Made by a program: the position numbers and the translations under genes. From contig NW_026912147.1 of NCBI RefSeq assembly GCF_963662255.1, positions 275,871 to 339,870 of the forward strand: a stretch of 64,000 nucleotides of DNA, written 5' to 3'. Of the stretch, positions 10,301 to 24,890 are shown in pieces; the first letter of the stretch is position 1, and the number at the start of each line of letters is the position of its first letter. The stretch is from Cinclus cinclus. Its lineage: Eukaryota; Chordata; Aves; Passeriformes; Cinclidae. The notes under the pieces are model-generated. The model worked only from the letters and a program-made list of their open reading frames with translations, did not search any database and was not told the origin of the DNA.

Positions 10301-13300
10301 AGCTGGCAACTAGGCTGCCAGAGTGCAGAATGTCGGCGGTCTGGCACGCCTGCTTGCCGAAAGCCAGGATCAGCGAGACAGCGTGCTAGGCTCTGTTTCA
10401 CAGCACCTTGGAGAACACGCCCTTGAAGAATGCCGTCTCTGTTCCGCAAAAGCTCTGCCACAGTGAAGGTGGAAGAAGCAGCCTGTGGCCACGGGCAGAG
10501 CTGGTCAACAGCTGCGCCTAACTTTCCCAAGCTGCGAGAGCATTCTCAGCCGAGTTCTGCTTTGACAGAGCTATTGCTGAACTTTTGCAGTCCCGGAGGC
10601 TGCTGAAACCAAGGCTGTGTTCTGCCTCTTCATTCTTGCCTTCCTGTGCTCCAGCGAGAAGTGAAGCTCTGGCACGGCATTCAGCTTTGCCGCCTCTCTG
10701 CACGGAAAGCACTAGACCGAACTAGTGTGCTTCGTGCATGCTCTCTCCTCGCTTTTATGGTCACTGCTCTGCTTTTTGCTTGGCAGCGTTCAAAGGGTCC
10801 ACGGCATACCTCTTGCAGAGCGAGAGGTGGCCGGCGAGGAATACTTGCTGGCTTAAGTCGTTCCATGCTCAAGGCATTCATCGGAGCAAAACCATGGGGG
10901 AAAAGAGGGGGGAACATTGCAGGACAAATTTCTATGCTGGAACATGATTGTCTGCGAGACAGCTCTCCGCAGCTCTAGTATTTGGCCAGGCTGAAATCAG
11001 CGCCACGGGAAGCCAATCTGACAAGCGGAGTGCAACGAGCGCGGCGATATGGGGCCACTTGGCAGGTGGCCGAAGAAAGACGGCTGCCCCGCGAATGGGG
11101 TGCCAGAAGGCAAGTTTCAGCAGGGCGTTGCGGGCGAGCTTAATGTGTAGCCGCAGTTGTTCTAGGCGAGATTGTAGCCGAGAAGCTTTCCGTCTCCATT
11201 CACGAGACAAGAAAAGCAGAACGCAATGGTCTAGAGGGTTGAGAAGAAAAGTGCTCGTAGCGAGCTCGTTGCGGCAGAAGCGAAAGCCAGGAGCAGCGTG
11301 CTCGCTGCGAGAAGTAGACGGCGCTTCGCCTCCTTGGGAAGGAAATGGCGTCTGGGCACGAACGGCAGCCAGCGAAGCTTCAGAACAGCAGGCTGTTCTG
11401 CTCAGCGTACGAGCCTGAAGTGAGTGGCAAGGGCTAAGGGGACAGTCCCAAGGCATCTAGCTTTCCTGCTAGCAATGCCATTTCTACCCTGCTGTGGAAA
11501 ACATTGTCCTTTGCCCTTCTGCTTCGAGAGGCAGAGAGCACCTCGGCAGACGCAGTGCAGAGGGAAAGGACACAGTATCCGAGGGAGCGTGACGCCACTT
11601 AGGCGGGCAAAGCAGAAAGGTGCCGCCCGGCACTGGCTTTGACTCCCTGAGCTTCCTTGCTAGGACAGCAGCTGCCGAAAGCTGGCAACTAGGCTGCCAG
11701 AGTGCAGAATGTCGGCGGTCTGGCACGCCTGCTTGCCGAAAGCCAGGATCAGCGAGACAGCGTGCTAGGCTCTGTTTCACAGCACCTTGGAGAACACGCC
11801 CTTGAAGAATGCCGTCTCTGTTCCGCAAAAGCTCTGCCACAGTGAAGGTGGAAGAAGCAGCCTGTGGCCACGGGCAGAGCTGGTCAACAGCTGCGCCTAA
11901 CTTTCCCAAGCTGCGAGAGCATTCTCAGCCGAGTTCTGCTTTGACAGAGCTATTGCTGAACTTTTGCAGTCCCGGAGGCTGCTGAAACCAAGGCTGTGTT
12001 CTGCCTCTTCATTCTTGCCTTCCTGTGCTCCAGCGAGAAGTGAAGCTCTGGCACGGCATTCAGCTTTGCCGCCTCTCTGCACGGAAAGCACTAGACCGAA
12101 CTAGTGTGCTTCGTGCATGCTCTCTCCTCGCTTTTATGGTCACTGCTCTGCTTTTTGCTTGGCAGCGTTCCAAGGGTCCACGGCATACCTCTTGCAGAGC
12201 GAGAGGTGGCCGGCGAGGAATACTTGCTGGCTTAAGTCGTTCCATGCTCAAGGCATTCATCGGAGCAACACCATGGGGGAAAAGAGGGGGGAACATTGCA
12301 GGACAAATTTCTATGCTGGAACATGATTGTCTGCGAGACAGCTCTCCGCAGCGCTAGTATTTGGCCAGGCTGAAATCAGCGCCACGGGAAGCCAATCTGA
12401 CAAGCGGAGTGCAACGAGCGCGGCGATATGGGGCCACTTGGCAGGTGGCCGAAGAAAGACGGCTGCCCCGCGAATGGGGTGCCAGAAGGCAAGTTTCAGC
12501 AGGGCGTTGCGGGCGAGCTTAATGTGTAGCCGCAGTTGTTCTAGGCGAGATTGTAGCCGAGAAGCTTTCCGTCTCCATTCACGAGACAAGAAAAGCAGAA
12601 CGCAATGGTCTAGAGGGTTGAGAAGAAAAGTGCTCGTAGCGAGCTCGTTGCGGCAGAAGCGAAAGCCAGGAGCAGCGTGCTCGCTGCGAGAAGTAGACGG
12701 CGCTTCGCCTCCTTGGGAAGGCAATGGCGTCTGGGCACGAACGGCAGCCAGCGAAGCTTCAGAACAGCAGGCTGTTCTGCTCAGCGTACGAGCCTGAAGT
12801 GAGTGGCAAGGGCTAAGGGGTCAGTTCCAAGGCATCTAGCTTTCCTGCTAGCAATGCCATTTCTACCCTGCTGTGGAAAACATTGTCCTCTGCCCTTCTG
12901 CTCCGAGAGGCAGAGAGCACCTCGGCAGACGCAGTGCAGAGGGAAAGGACACAGTATCCGAGGGAGCGTGACGCCACTTAGGCGGGCAAAGCAGAAAGGT
13001 GCCGCCCGGCACTGGCTTTGACTCCCTGAGCTTCCTTGCTAGGACAGCAGCTGCCGAAAGCTGGCAACTAGGCTGCCAGAGTGCAGAATGTCGGCGGTCT
13101 GGCACGCCTGCTTGCCGAAAGCCAGGATCAGCGAGACAGCGTGCTAGGCTCTGTTTCACAGCACCTTGGAGAACACGCCCTTGAAGAATGCCGTCTCTGT
13201 TCCGCAAAAGCTCTGCCACAGTGAAGGTGGAAGAAGCAGCCTGTGGCCACGGGCAGAGCTGGTCAACAGCTGCGCCTAACTTTCCCAAGCTGCGAGAGCA

Positions 13301-16300
13301 TTCTCAGCCGAGTTCTGCTTTGACAGAGCTATTGCTGAACTTTTGCAGTCCCGGAGGCTGCTGAAACCAAGGCTGTGTTCTGCCTCTTCATTCTTGCCTT
13401 CCTGTGCTCCAGCGAGAAGTGAAGCTCTGGCACGGCATTCAGCTTTGCCGCCTCTCTGCACGGAAAGCACTAGACCGAACTAGTGTGCTTCGTGCATGCT
13501 CTCTCCTCGCTTTTATGGTCACTGCTCTGCTTTTTGCTTGGCAGCGTTCCAAGGGTCCACGGCATACCTCTTGCACAGCGAGAGGTGGCCGGCGAGGAAT
13601 ACTTGCTGGCTTAAGTCGTTCCATGCTCAAGGCATTCATCGGAGCAACACCATGGGGGAAAAGAGGGGGGAACATTGCAGGACAAATTTCTATGCTGGAA
13701 CATGATTGTCTGCGAGACAGCTCTCCGCAGCGCTAGTATTTGGCCAGGCTGAAATCAGCGCCACGGGAAGCCAATCTGACAAGCGGAGTGCAACGAGCGC
13801 GGCGATATGGGGCCACTTGGCAGGTGGCCGAAGAAAGACGGCTGCCCCGCGAATGGGGTGCCAGAAGGCAAGTTTCAGCAGGGCGTTGCGGGCGAGCTTA
13901 ATGTGTAGCCGCAGTTGTTCTAGGCGAGATTGTAGCCGAGAAGCTTTCCGTCTCCATTCACGAGACAAGAAAAGCAGAACGCAATGGTCTAGAGGGTTGA
14001 GAAGAAAAGTGCTCGTAGCGAGCTCGTTGCGGCAGAAGCGAAAGCCAGGAGCAGCGTGCTCGCTGCGAGAAGTAGACGGCGCTTCGCCTCCTTGGGAAGG
14101 AAATGGCGTCTGGGCACGAACGGCAGCCAGCGAAGCTTCAGAACAGCAGGCTGTTCTGCTCAGCGTACGAGCCTGAAGTGAGTGGCAAGGGCTAAGGGGA
14201 CAGTCCCAAGGCATCTAGCTTTCCTGCTAGCAATGCCATTTCTACCCTGCTGTGGAAAACATTGTCCTTTGCCCTTCTGCTCCGAGAGGCAGAGAGCACC
14301 TCGGCAGACGCAGTGCAGAGGGAAAGGACACAGTATCCGAGGGAGCGTGACGCCACTTAGGCGGGCAAAGCAGAAAGGTGCCGCCCGGCACTGGCTTTGA
14401 CTCCCTGAGCTTCCTTGCTAGGACAGCAGCTGCCGAAAGCTGGCAACTAGGCTGCCAGAGTGCAGAATGTCGGCGGTCTGGCACGCCTGCTTGCCGAAAG
14501 CCAGGATCAGCGAGACAGCGTGCTAGGCTCTGTTTCACAGCACCTTGGAGAACACGCCCTTGAAGAATGCCGTCTCTGTTCCGCAAAAGCTCTGCCACAG
14601 TGAAGGTGGAAGAAGCAGCCTGTGGCCACGGGCAGAGCTGGTCAACAGCTGCGCCTAACTTTCCCAAGCTGCGAGAGCATTCTCAGCCGAGTTCTGCTTT
14701 GACAGAGCTATTGCTGAACTTTTGCAGTCCCGGAGGCTGCTGAAACCAAGGCTGTGTTCTGCCTCTTCATTCTTGCCTTCCTGTGCTCCAGCGAGAAGTG
14801 AAGCTCTGGCACGGCATTCAGCTTTGCCGCCTCTCTGCACGGAAAGCACTAGACCGAACTAGTGTGCTTCGTGCATGCTCTCTCCTCGCTTTTATGGTCA
14901 CTGCTCTGCTTTTTGCTTGGCAGCGTTCCAAGGGTCCACGGCATACCTCTTGCACAGCGAGAGGTGGCCGGCGAGGAATACTTGCTGGCTTAAGTCGTTC
15001 CATGCTCAAGGCATTCATCGGAGCAACACCATGGGGGAAAAGAGGGGGGAACATTGCAGGACAAATTTCTATGCTGGAACATGATTGTCTGCGAGACAGC
15101 TCTCCGCAGCGCTAGTATTTGGCCAGGCTGAAATCAGCGCCACGGGAAGCCAATCTGACAAGCGGAGTGCAACGAGCGCGGCGATATGGGGCCACTTGGC
15201 AGGTGGCCGAAGAAAGACGGCCGCCCCGCGAATGGGGTGCCAGAAGGCAAGTTTCAGCAGGGCGTTGCGGGCGAGCTTAATGTGTAGCCGCAGTTGTTCT
15301 AGGCGAGATTGTAGCCGAGAAGCTTTCCGTCTCCATTCACGAGACAAGAAAAGCAGAACGCAATGGTCTAGAGGGTTGAGAAGAAAAGTGCTCGTAGCGA
15401 GCTCGTTGCGGCAGAAGCGAAAGCCAGGAGCAGCGTGCTCGCTGCGAGAAGTAGACGGCGCTTCGCCTCCTTGGGAAGGAAATGGCGTCTGGGCACGAAC
15501 GGCAGCCAGCGAAGCTTCAGAACAGCAGGCTGTTCTGCTCAGCGTACGAGCCTGAAGTGAGTGGCAAGGGCTAAGGGGACAGTCCCAAGGCATCTAGCTT
15601 TCCTGCTAGCAATGCCATTTCTACCCTGCTGTGGAAAACATTGTCCTTTGCCCTTCTGCTCCGAGAGGCAGAGAGCACCTCGGCAGACGCAGTGCAGAGG
15701 GAAAGGACACAGTATCCGAGGGAGCGTGACGCCACTTAGGCGGGCAAAGCAGAAAGGTGCCGCCCGGCACTGGCTTTGACTCCCTGAGCTTCCTTGCTAG
15801 GACAGCAGCTGCCGAAAGCTGGCAACTAGGCTGCCAGAGTGCAGAATGTCGGCGGTCTGGCACGCCTGCTTGCCGAAAGCCAGGATCAGCGAGACAGCGT
15901 GCTAGGCTCTGTTTCACAGCACCTTGGAGAACACGCCCTTGAAGAATGCCGTCTCTGTTCCGCAAAAGCTCTGCCACAGTGAAGGTGGAAGAAGCAGCCT
16001 GTGGCCACGGGCAGAGCTGGTCAACAGCTGCGCCTAACTTTCCCAAGCTGCGAGAGCATTCTCAGCCGAGTTCTGCTTTGACAGAGCTATTGCTGAACTT
16101 TTGCAGTCCCGGAGGCTGCTGAAACCAAGGCTGTGTTCTGCCTCTTCATTCTTGCCTTCCTGTGCTCCAGCGAGAAGTGAAGCTCTGGCACGGCATTCAG
16201 CTTTGCCGCCTCTCTGCACGGAAAGCACTAGACCGAACTAGTGTGCTTCGTGCATGCTCTCTCCTCGCTTTTATGGTCACTGCTCTGCTTTTTGCTTGGC

Positions 16301-18699
16301 AGCGTTCAAAGGGTCCACGGCATACCTCTTGCACAGCGAGAGGTGGCCGGCGAGGAATACTTGCTGGCTTAAGTCGTTCCATGCTCAAGGCATTCATCGG
16401 AGCAACACCATGGGGGAAAAGAGGGGGGAACATTGCAGGACAAATTTCTATGCTGGAACATGATTGTCTGCGAGACAGCTCTCCGCAGCGCTAGTATTTG
16501 GCCAGGCTGAAATCAGCGCCACGGGAAGCCAATCTGACAAGCGGAGTGCAACGAGCGCGGCGATATGGGGCCACTTGGCAGGTGGCCGAAGAAAGACGGC
16601 TGCCCCGCGAATGGGGTGCCAGAAGGCAAGTTTCAGCAGGGCGTTGCGGGCGAGCTTAATGTGTAGCCGCAGTTGTTCTAGGCGAGATTGTAGCCGAGAA
16701 GCTTTCCGTCTCCATTCACGAGACAAGAAAAGCAGAACGCAATGGTCTAGAGGGTTGAGAAGAAAAGTGCTCGTAGCGAGCTCGTTGCGGCAGAAGCGAA
16801 AGCCAGGAGCAGCGTGCTCGCTGCGAGAAGTAGACGGCGCTTCGCCTCCTTGGGAAGGCAATGGCGTCTGGGCACGAACGGCAGCCAGCGAAGCTTCAGA
16901 ACAGCAGGCTGTTCTGCTCAGCGTACGAGCCTGAAGTGAGTGGCAAGGGCTAAGGGGTCAGTTCCAAGGCATCTAGCTTTCCTGCTAGCAATGCCATTTC
17001 TACCCTGCTGTGGAAAACATTGTCCTTTGCCCTTCTGCTCCGAGAGGCAGAGAGCACCTCGGCAGACGCAGTGCAGAGGGAAAGGACACAGTATCCGAGG
17101 GAGCGTGACGCCACTTAGGCGGGCAAAGCAGAAAGGTGCCGCCCGGCACTGGCTTTGACTCCCTGAGCTTCCTTGCTAGGACAGCAGCTGCCGAAAGCTG
17201 GCAACTAGGCTGCCAGAGTGCAGAATGTCGGCGGTCTGGCACGCCTGCTTGCCGAAAGCCAGGATCAGCGAGACAGCGTGCTAGGCTCTGTTTCACAGCA
17301 CCTTGGAGAACACGGCCTTGAAGAATGCCGTCTCTGTTCCGCAAAAGCTCTGCCACAGTGAAGGTGGAAGAAGCAGCCTGTGGCCACGGGCAGAGCTGGT
17401 CAACAGCTGCGCCTAACTTTCCCAAGCTGCGAGAGCATTCTCAGCCGAGTTCTGCTTTGACAGAGCTATTGCTGAACTTTTGCAGTCCCGGAGGCTGCTG
17501 AAACCAAGGCTGTGTTCTGCCTCTTCATTCTTGCCTTCCTGTGCTCCAGCGAGAAGTGAAGCTCTGGCACGGCATTCAGCTTTGCCGCCTCTCTGCACGG
17601 AAAGCACTAGACCGAACTAGTGTGCTTCGTGCATGCTCTCTCCTCGCTTTTATGGTCACTGCTCTGCTTTTTGCTTGGCAGCGTTCAAAGGGTCCACGGC
17701 ATACCTCTTGCAGAGCGAGAGGTGGCCGGCGAGGAATACTTGCTGGCTTAAGTCGTTCCATGCTCAAGGCATTCATCGGAGCAAAACCATGGGGGAAAAG
17801 AGGGGGGAACATTGCAGGACAAATTTCTATGCTGGAACATGATTGTCTGCGAGACAGCTCTCCGCAGCTCTAGTATTTGGCCAGGCTGAAATCAGCGCCA
17901 CGGGAAGCCAATCTGACAAGCGGAGTGCAACGAGCGCGGCGATATGGGGCCACTTGGCAGGTGGCCGAAGAAAGACGGCCGCCCCGCGAATGGGGTGCCA
18001 GAAGGCAAGTTTCAGCAGGGCGTTGCGGGCGAGCTTAATGTGTAGCCGCAGTTGTTCTAGGCGAGATTGTAGCCGAGAAGCTTTCCGTCTCCATTCACGA
18101 GACAAGAAAAGCAGAACGCAATGGTCTAGAGGGTTGAGAAGAAAAGTGCTCGTAGCGAGCTCGTTGCGGCAGAAGCGAAAGCCAGGAGCAGCGTGCTCGC
18201 TGCGAGAAGTAGACGGCGCTTCGCCTCCTTGGGAAGGAAATGGCGTCTGGGCACGAACGGCAGCCAGCGAAGCTTCAGAACAGCAGGCTGTTCTGCTCAG
18301 CGTACGAGCCTGAAGTGAGTGGCAAGGGCTAAGGGGACAGTCCCAAGGCATCTAGCTTTCCTGCTAGCAATGCCATTTCTACCCTGCTGTGGAAAACATT
18401 GTCCTTTGCCCTTCTGCTCCGAGAGGCAGAGAGCACCTCGGCAGACGCAGTGCAGAGGGAAAGGACACAGTATCCGAGGGAGCGTGACGCCACTTAGGCG
18501 GGCAAAGCAGAAAGGTGCCGCCCGGCACTGGCTTTGACTCCCTGAGCTTCCTTGCTAGGACAGCAGCTGCCGAAAGCTGGCAACTAGGCTGCCAGAGTGC
18601 AGAATGTCGGCGGTCTGGCACGCCTGCTTGCCGAAAGCCAGGATCAGCGAGACAGCGTGCTAGGCTCTGTTTCACAGCACCTTGGAGAACACGCCCTTG

Positions 18700-20125
18700 A
18701 AGAATGCCCTCTCTGCTCCGCAAAAGCTCTGCCACAGTGAAGCTGGAAGAAGCAGCCTGTGGCCACGGGCAGAGCTGGTCAACAGCTGCGCCTAACTTTC
18801 CCAAGCTGCGAGAGCATTCTCAGCCGAGTTCTGCTTTGACAGAGCTATTGCTGAACTTTTGCAGTCCCGGAGGCTGCTGAAACCAAGGCTGTGTTCTGCC
18901 TCTTCATTCTTGCCTTCCTGTGCTCCAGCGAGAAGTGAAGCTCTGGCACGGCATTCAGCTTTGCCGCCTCTCTGCACGGAAAGCACTAGACCGAACTAGT
19001 GTGCTTCGTGCATGCTCTCTCCTCGCTTTTATGGTCACTGCTCTGCTTTTTGCTTGGCAGCGTTCCAAGGGTCCACGGCATACCTCTTGCACAGCGAGAG
19101 GTGGCCGGCGAGGAATACTTGCTGGCTTAAGTCGTTCCATGCTCAAGGCATTCATCGGAGCAACACCATGGGGGAAAAGAGGGGGGAACATTGCAGGACA
19201 AATTTCTATGCTGGAACATGATTGTCTGCGAGACAGCTCTCCGCAGCGCTAGTATTTGGCCAGGCTGAAATCAGCGCCACGGGAAGCCAATCTGACAAGC
19301 GGAGTGCAACGAGCGCGGCGATATGGGGCCACTTGGCAGGTGGCCGAAGAAAGACGGCTGCCCCGCGAATGGGGTGCCAGAAGGCAAGTTTCAGCAGGGC
19401 GTTGCGGGCGAGCTTAATGTGTAGCCGCAGTTGTTCTAGGCGAGATTGTAGCCGAGAAGCTTTCCGTCTCCATTCACGAGACAAGAAAAGCAGAACGCAA
19501 TGGTCTAGAGGGTTGAGAAGAAAAGTGCTCGTAGCGAGCTCGTTGCGGCAGAAGCGAAAGCCAGGAGCAGCGTGCTCGCTGCGAGAAGTAGACGGCGCTT
19601 CGCCTCCTTGGGAAGGAAATGGCGTCTGGGCACGAACGGCAGCCAGCGAAGCTTCAGAACAGCAGGCTGTTCTGCTCAGCGTACGAGCCTGAAGTGAGTG
19701 GCAAGGGCTAAGGGGACAGTCCCAAGGCATCTAGCTTTCCTGCTAGCAATGCCATTTCTACCCTGCTGTGGAAAACATTGTCCTTTGCCCTTCTGCTCCG
19801 AGAGGCAGAGAGCACCTCGGCAGACGCAGTGCAGAGGGAAAGGACACAGTATCCGAGGGAGCGTGACGCCACTTAGGCGGGCAAAGCAGAAAGGTGCCGC
19901 CCGGCACTGGCTTTGACTCCCTGAGCTTCCTTGCTAGGACAGCAGCTGCCGAAAGCTGGCAACTAGGCTGCCAGAGTGCAGAATGTCGGCGGTCTGGCAC
20001 GCCTGCTTGCCGAAAGCCAGGATCAGCGAGACAGCGTGCTAGGCTCTGTTTCACAGCACCTTGGAGAACACGCCCTTGAAGAATGCCCTCTCTGCTCCGC
20101 AAAAGCTCTGCCACAGTGAAGCTGG
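18700..20125. repeat. Adjacent copies sharing a private three-variant cluster
   Basis: At 18,708-18,743 and again at 20,087-20,122 the usual gccgtctctgttccgc is replaced by gccctctctgctccgc, and gaaggtgg by gaagctgg. The next copy (about 21,498) keeps only the last of these changes. This is the signature of a one-monomer duplication followed by partial conversion. Confidence 0.75.
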
Positions 20126-23100
20126 AAGAAGCAGCCTGTGGCCACGGGCAGAGCTGGTCAACAGCTGCGCCTAACTTTCCCAAGCTGCGAGAGCATTCTC
20201 AGCCGAGTTCTGCTTTGACAGAGCTATTGCTGAACTTTTGCAGTCCCGGAGGCTGCTGAAACCAAGGCTGTGTTCTGCCTCTTCATTCTTGCCTTCCTGT
20301 GCTCCAGCGAGAAGTGAAGCTCTGGCACGGCATTCAGCTTTGCCGCCTCTCTGCACGGAAAGCACTAGACCGAACTAGTGTGCTTCGTGCATGCTCTCTC
20401 CTCGCTTTTATGGTCACTGCTCTGCTTTTTGCTTGGCAGCGTTCAAAGGGTCCACGGCATACCTCTTGCACAGCGAGAGGTGGCCGGCGAGGAATACTTG
20501 CTGGCTTAAGTCGTTCCATGCTCAAGGCATTCATCGGAGCAACACCATGGGGGAAAAGAGGGGGGAACATTGCAGGACAAATTTCTATGCTGGAACATGA
20601 TTGTCTGCGAGACAGCTCTCCGCAGCGCTAGTATTTGGCCAGGCTGAAATCAGCGCCACGGGAAGCCAATCTGACAAGCGGAGTGCAACGAGCGCGGCGA
20701 TATGGGGCCACTTGGCAGGTGGCCGAAGAAAGACGGCTGCCCCGCGAATGGGGTGCCAGAAGGCAAGTTTCAGCAGGGCGTTGCGGGCGAGCTTAATGTG
20801 TAGCCGCAGTTGTTCTAGGCGAGATTGTAGCCGAGAAGCTTTCCGTCTCCATTCACGAGACAAGAAAAGCAGAACGCAATGGTCTAGAGGGTTGAGAAGA
20901 AAAGTGCTCGTAGCGAGCTCGTTGCGGCAGAAGCGAAAGCCAGGAGCAGCGTGCTCGCTGCGAGAAGTAGACGGCGCTTCGCCTCCTTGGGAAGGAAATG
21001 GCGTCTGGGCACGAACGGCAGCCAGCGAAGCTTCAGAACAGCAGGCTGTTCTGCTCAGCGTACGAGCCTGAAGTGAGTGGCAAGGGCTAAGGGGACAGTC
21101 CCAAGGCATCTAGCTTTCCTGCTAGCAATGCCATTTCTACCCTGCTGTGGAAAACATTGTCCTCTGCCCTTCTGCTCCGAGAGGCAGAGAGCACCTCGGC
21201 AGACGCAGTGCAGAGGGAAAGGACACAGTATCCGAGGGAGCGTGACGCCGCTTAGGCGGGCAAAGCAGAAAGGTGCCGCCCGGCACTGGCTTTGACTCCC
21301 TGAGCTTCCTTGCTAGGACAGCAGCTGCCGAAAGCTGGCAACTAGGCTGCCAGAGTGCAGAATGTCGGCGGTCTGGCACGCCTGCTTGCCGAAAGCCAGG
21401 ATCAGCGAGACAGCGTGCTAGGCTCTGTTTCACAGCACCCTGGAGAACACGCCCTTGAAGAATGCCGTCTCTGTTCCGCAAAAGCTCTGCCACAGTGAAG
21501 CTGGAAGAAGCAGCCTGTGGCCACGGGCAGAGCTGGTCAACAGCTGCGCCTAACTTTCCCAAGCTGCGAGAGCATTCTCAGCCGAGTTCTGCTTTGACAG
21601 AGCTAGTGCTGAACTTTTGCAGTCCCGGAGGCTGCTGAAACCAAGGCTGTGTTCTGCCTCTTCATTCTTGCCTTCCTGTGCTCCAGCGAGAAGTGAAGCT
21701 CTGGCACGGCATTCAGCTTTGCCGCCTCTCTGCACGGAAAGCACTAGACCGAACTAGTGTGCTTCGTGCATGCTCTCTCCTCGCTTTTATGGTCACTGCT
21801 CTGCTTTTTGCTTGGCAGCGTTCAAAGGGTCCACGGCATACCTCTTGCAGAGCGAGAGGTGGCCGGCGAGGAATACTTGCTGGCTTAAGTCGTTCCATGC
21901 TCAAGGCATTCATCGGAGCAACACCATGGGGGAAAAGAGGGGGGAACATTGCAGGACAAATTTCTATGCTGGAACATGATTGTCTGCGAGACAGCTCTCC
22001 GCAGCGCTAGTATTTGGCCAGGCTGAAATCAGCGCCACGGGAAGCCAATCTGACAAGCGGAGTGCAACGAGCGCGGCGATATGGGGCCACTTGGCAGGTG
22101 GCCGAAGAAAGACGGCTGCCCCGCGAATGGGGTGCCAGAAGGCAAGTTTCAGCAGGGCGTTGCGGGCGAGCTTAATGTGTAGCCGCAGTTGTTCTAGGCG
22201 AGATTGTAGCCGAGAAGCTTTCCGTCTCCATTCACGAGACAAGAAAAGCAGAACGCAATGGTCTAGAGGGTTGAGAAGAAAAGTGCTCGTAGCGAGCTCG
22301 TTGCGGCAGAAGCGAAAGCCAGGAGCAGCGTGCTCGCTGCGAGAAGTAGACGGCGCTTCGCCTCCTTGGGAAGGAAATGGCGTCTGGGCACGAACGGCAG
22401 CCAGCGAAGCTTCAGAACAGCAGGCTGTTCTGCTCAGCGTACGAGCCTGAAGTGAGTGGCAAGGGCTAAGGGGACAGTCCCAAGGCATCTAGCTTTCCTG
22501 CTAGCAATGCCATTTCTACCCTGCTGTGGAAAACATTGTCCTCTGCCCTTCTGCTCCGAGAGGCAGAGAGCACCTCGGCAGACGCAGTGCAGAGGGAAAG
22601 GACACAGTATCCGAGGGAGCGTGACGCCACTTAGGCGGGCAAAGCAGAAAGGTGCCGCCCGGCACTGGCTTTGACTCCCTGAGCTTCCTTGCTAGGACAG
22701 CAGCTGCCGAAAGCTGGCAACTAGGCTGCCAGAGTGCAGAATGTCGGCGGTCTGGCACGCCTGCTTGCCGAAAGCCAGGATCAGCGAGACAGCGTGCTAG
22801 GCTCTGTTTCACAGCACCCTGGAGAACACGGCCTTGAAGAATGCCGTCTCTGTTCCGCAAAAGCTCTGCCACAGTGAAGGTGGAAGAAGCAGCCTGTGGC
22901 CACGGGCAGAGCTGGTCAACAGCTGCGCCTAACTTTCCCAAGCTGCGAGAGCATTCTCAGCCGAGTTCAGCTTTGACAGAGCTATTGCTGAACTTTTGCA
23001 GTCCCGGAGGCTGCTGAAACCAAGGCTGTGTTCTGCCTCTTCATTCTTGCCTTCCTGTGCTCCAGCGAGAAGTGAAGCTCTGGCACGGCATTCAGCTTTG

Positions 23101-23414
23101 CCGCCTCTCTGCACGGAAAGCACTAGACCGAACTAGTGTGCTTCGTGCATGCTCTCTCCTCGCTTTTATGGTCACTGCTCTGCTTTTTGCTTGGCAGCGT
23201 TCAAAGGGTCCACGGCATACCTCTTGCACAGCGAGAGGTGGCCGGCGAGGAATACTTGCTGGCTTAAGTCGTTCCATGCTCAAGGCATTCATCGGAGCAA
23301 CACCATGGGGGAAAAGAGGGGGGAACATTGCAGGACAAATTTCTATGCTGGAACATGATTGTCTGCGAGACAGCTCTCCGCAGCGCTAGTATTTGGCCAG
23401 GCTGAAATCAGCGC

Positions 23415-24890
23415 CAATGGAAGCCAATCTGACAAGCGGACTACAACGAGCGCGGCGATATGGGGCCACTTGGCAGGTGGCCGAAGAAAGACGGCCGCCC
23501 CGCGAATGTGGTGCCAGAAGGCAAGTTTCAGCAGGGCGTTGCGGGCGAGCTTAATGTGTAGCCGCAGTTGTTCTAGGCGAGATTGTAGCCGAGAAGCTTT
23601 CCGTCTCCATTCACGAGACAAGAAAAGCAGAACGCAATGGTCTAGAGGGTTGAGAAGAAAAGTGCTCGTAGCGAGCTCGTTGCGGCAGAAGCGAAAGCCA
23701 GGAGCAGCGTGCTCGCTGCGAGAAGTAGACGGCGCTTCGCCTCCTTGGGAAGGAAATCGCGTCTGGGCACGAACGGCAGCCAGCGAAGCTTCAGAACAGC
23801 AGGCTGTTCTGCTCAGCGTACGAGCCTGAAGTGAGTGGCAAGGGCTAAGGGGACAGTCCCAAGGCATCTAGCTTTCCTGCTAGCAATGCCATTTCTACCC
23901 TGCTGTGGAAAACATTGTCCTTTGCCCTTCTGCTCCGAGAGGCAGAGAGCACCTCGGCAGACGCAGTGCAGAGGGAAAGGACACAGTATCCGAGGGAGCG
24001 TGACGCCACTTAGGCGGGCAAAGCAGAAAGGTGCCGCCCGGCACTGGCTTTGACTCCCTGAGCTTCCTTGCTAGGACAGCAGCTGCCGAAAGCTGGCAAC
24101 TAGGCTGCCAGAGTGCAGAATGTCGGCGGTCTGGCACGCCTGCTTGCCGAAAGCCAGGATCAGCGAGACAGCGTGCTAGGCTCTGTTTCACAGCACCTTG
24201 GAGAACACGCCCTTGAAGAATGCCGTCTCTGTTCCGCAAAAGCTCTGCCACAGTGAAGGTGGAAGAAGCAGCCTGTGGCCACGGGCAGAGCTGGTCAACA
24301 GCTGCGCCTAACTTTCCCAAGCTGCGAGAGCATTCTCAGCCGAGTTCTGCTTTGACAGAGCTATTGCTGAACTTTTGCAGTCCCGGAGGCTGCTGAAACC
24401 AAGGCTGTGTTCTGCCTCTTCATTCTTGCCTTCCTGTGCTCCAGCGAGAAGTGAAGCTCTGGCACGGCATTCAGCTTTGCCGCCTCTCTGCACGGAAAGC
24501 ACTAGACCGAACTAGTGTGCTTCGTGCATGCTCTCTCCTCGCTTTTATGGTCACTGCTCTGCTTTTTGCTTGGCAGCGTTCAAAGGGTCCACGGCATACC
24601 TCTTGCAGAGCGAGAGGTGGCCGGCGAGGAATACTTGCTGGCTTAAGTCGTTCCATGCTCAAGGCATTCATCGGAGCAACACCATGGGGGAAAAGAGGGG
24701 GGAACATTGCAGGACAAATTTCTATGCTGGAACATGATTGTCTGCGAGACAGCTCTCCGCAGCGCTAGTATTTGGCCAGGCTGAAATCAGCGCCAATGGA
24801 AGCCAATCTGACAAGCGGACTACAACGAGCGCGGCGATATGGGGCCACTTGGCAGGTGGCCGAAGAAAGACGGCCGCCCCGCGAATGTGG
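23415..24890. repeat. Adjacent copies sharing the AATGG/CTACAAC/ATGTGG haplotype
   Basis: Near 23,415-23,447 and 24,794-24,826 the consensus ccacgggaagcc and gcggagtgcaac read ccaatggaagcc and gcggactacaac. Both copies also carry GAATGTGG (T at 23,509 and 24,888). Only the last change reappears, alone, at 29,025. A single-monomer duplication explains the adjacent pair, and the isolated variant at 29,025 suggests conversion. Confidence 0.75.
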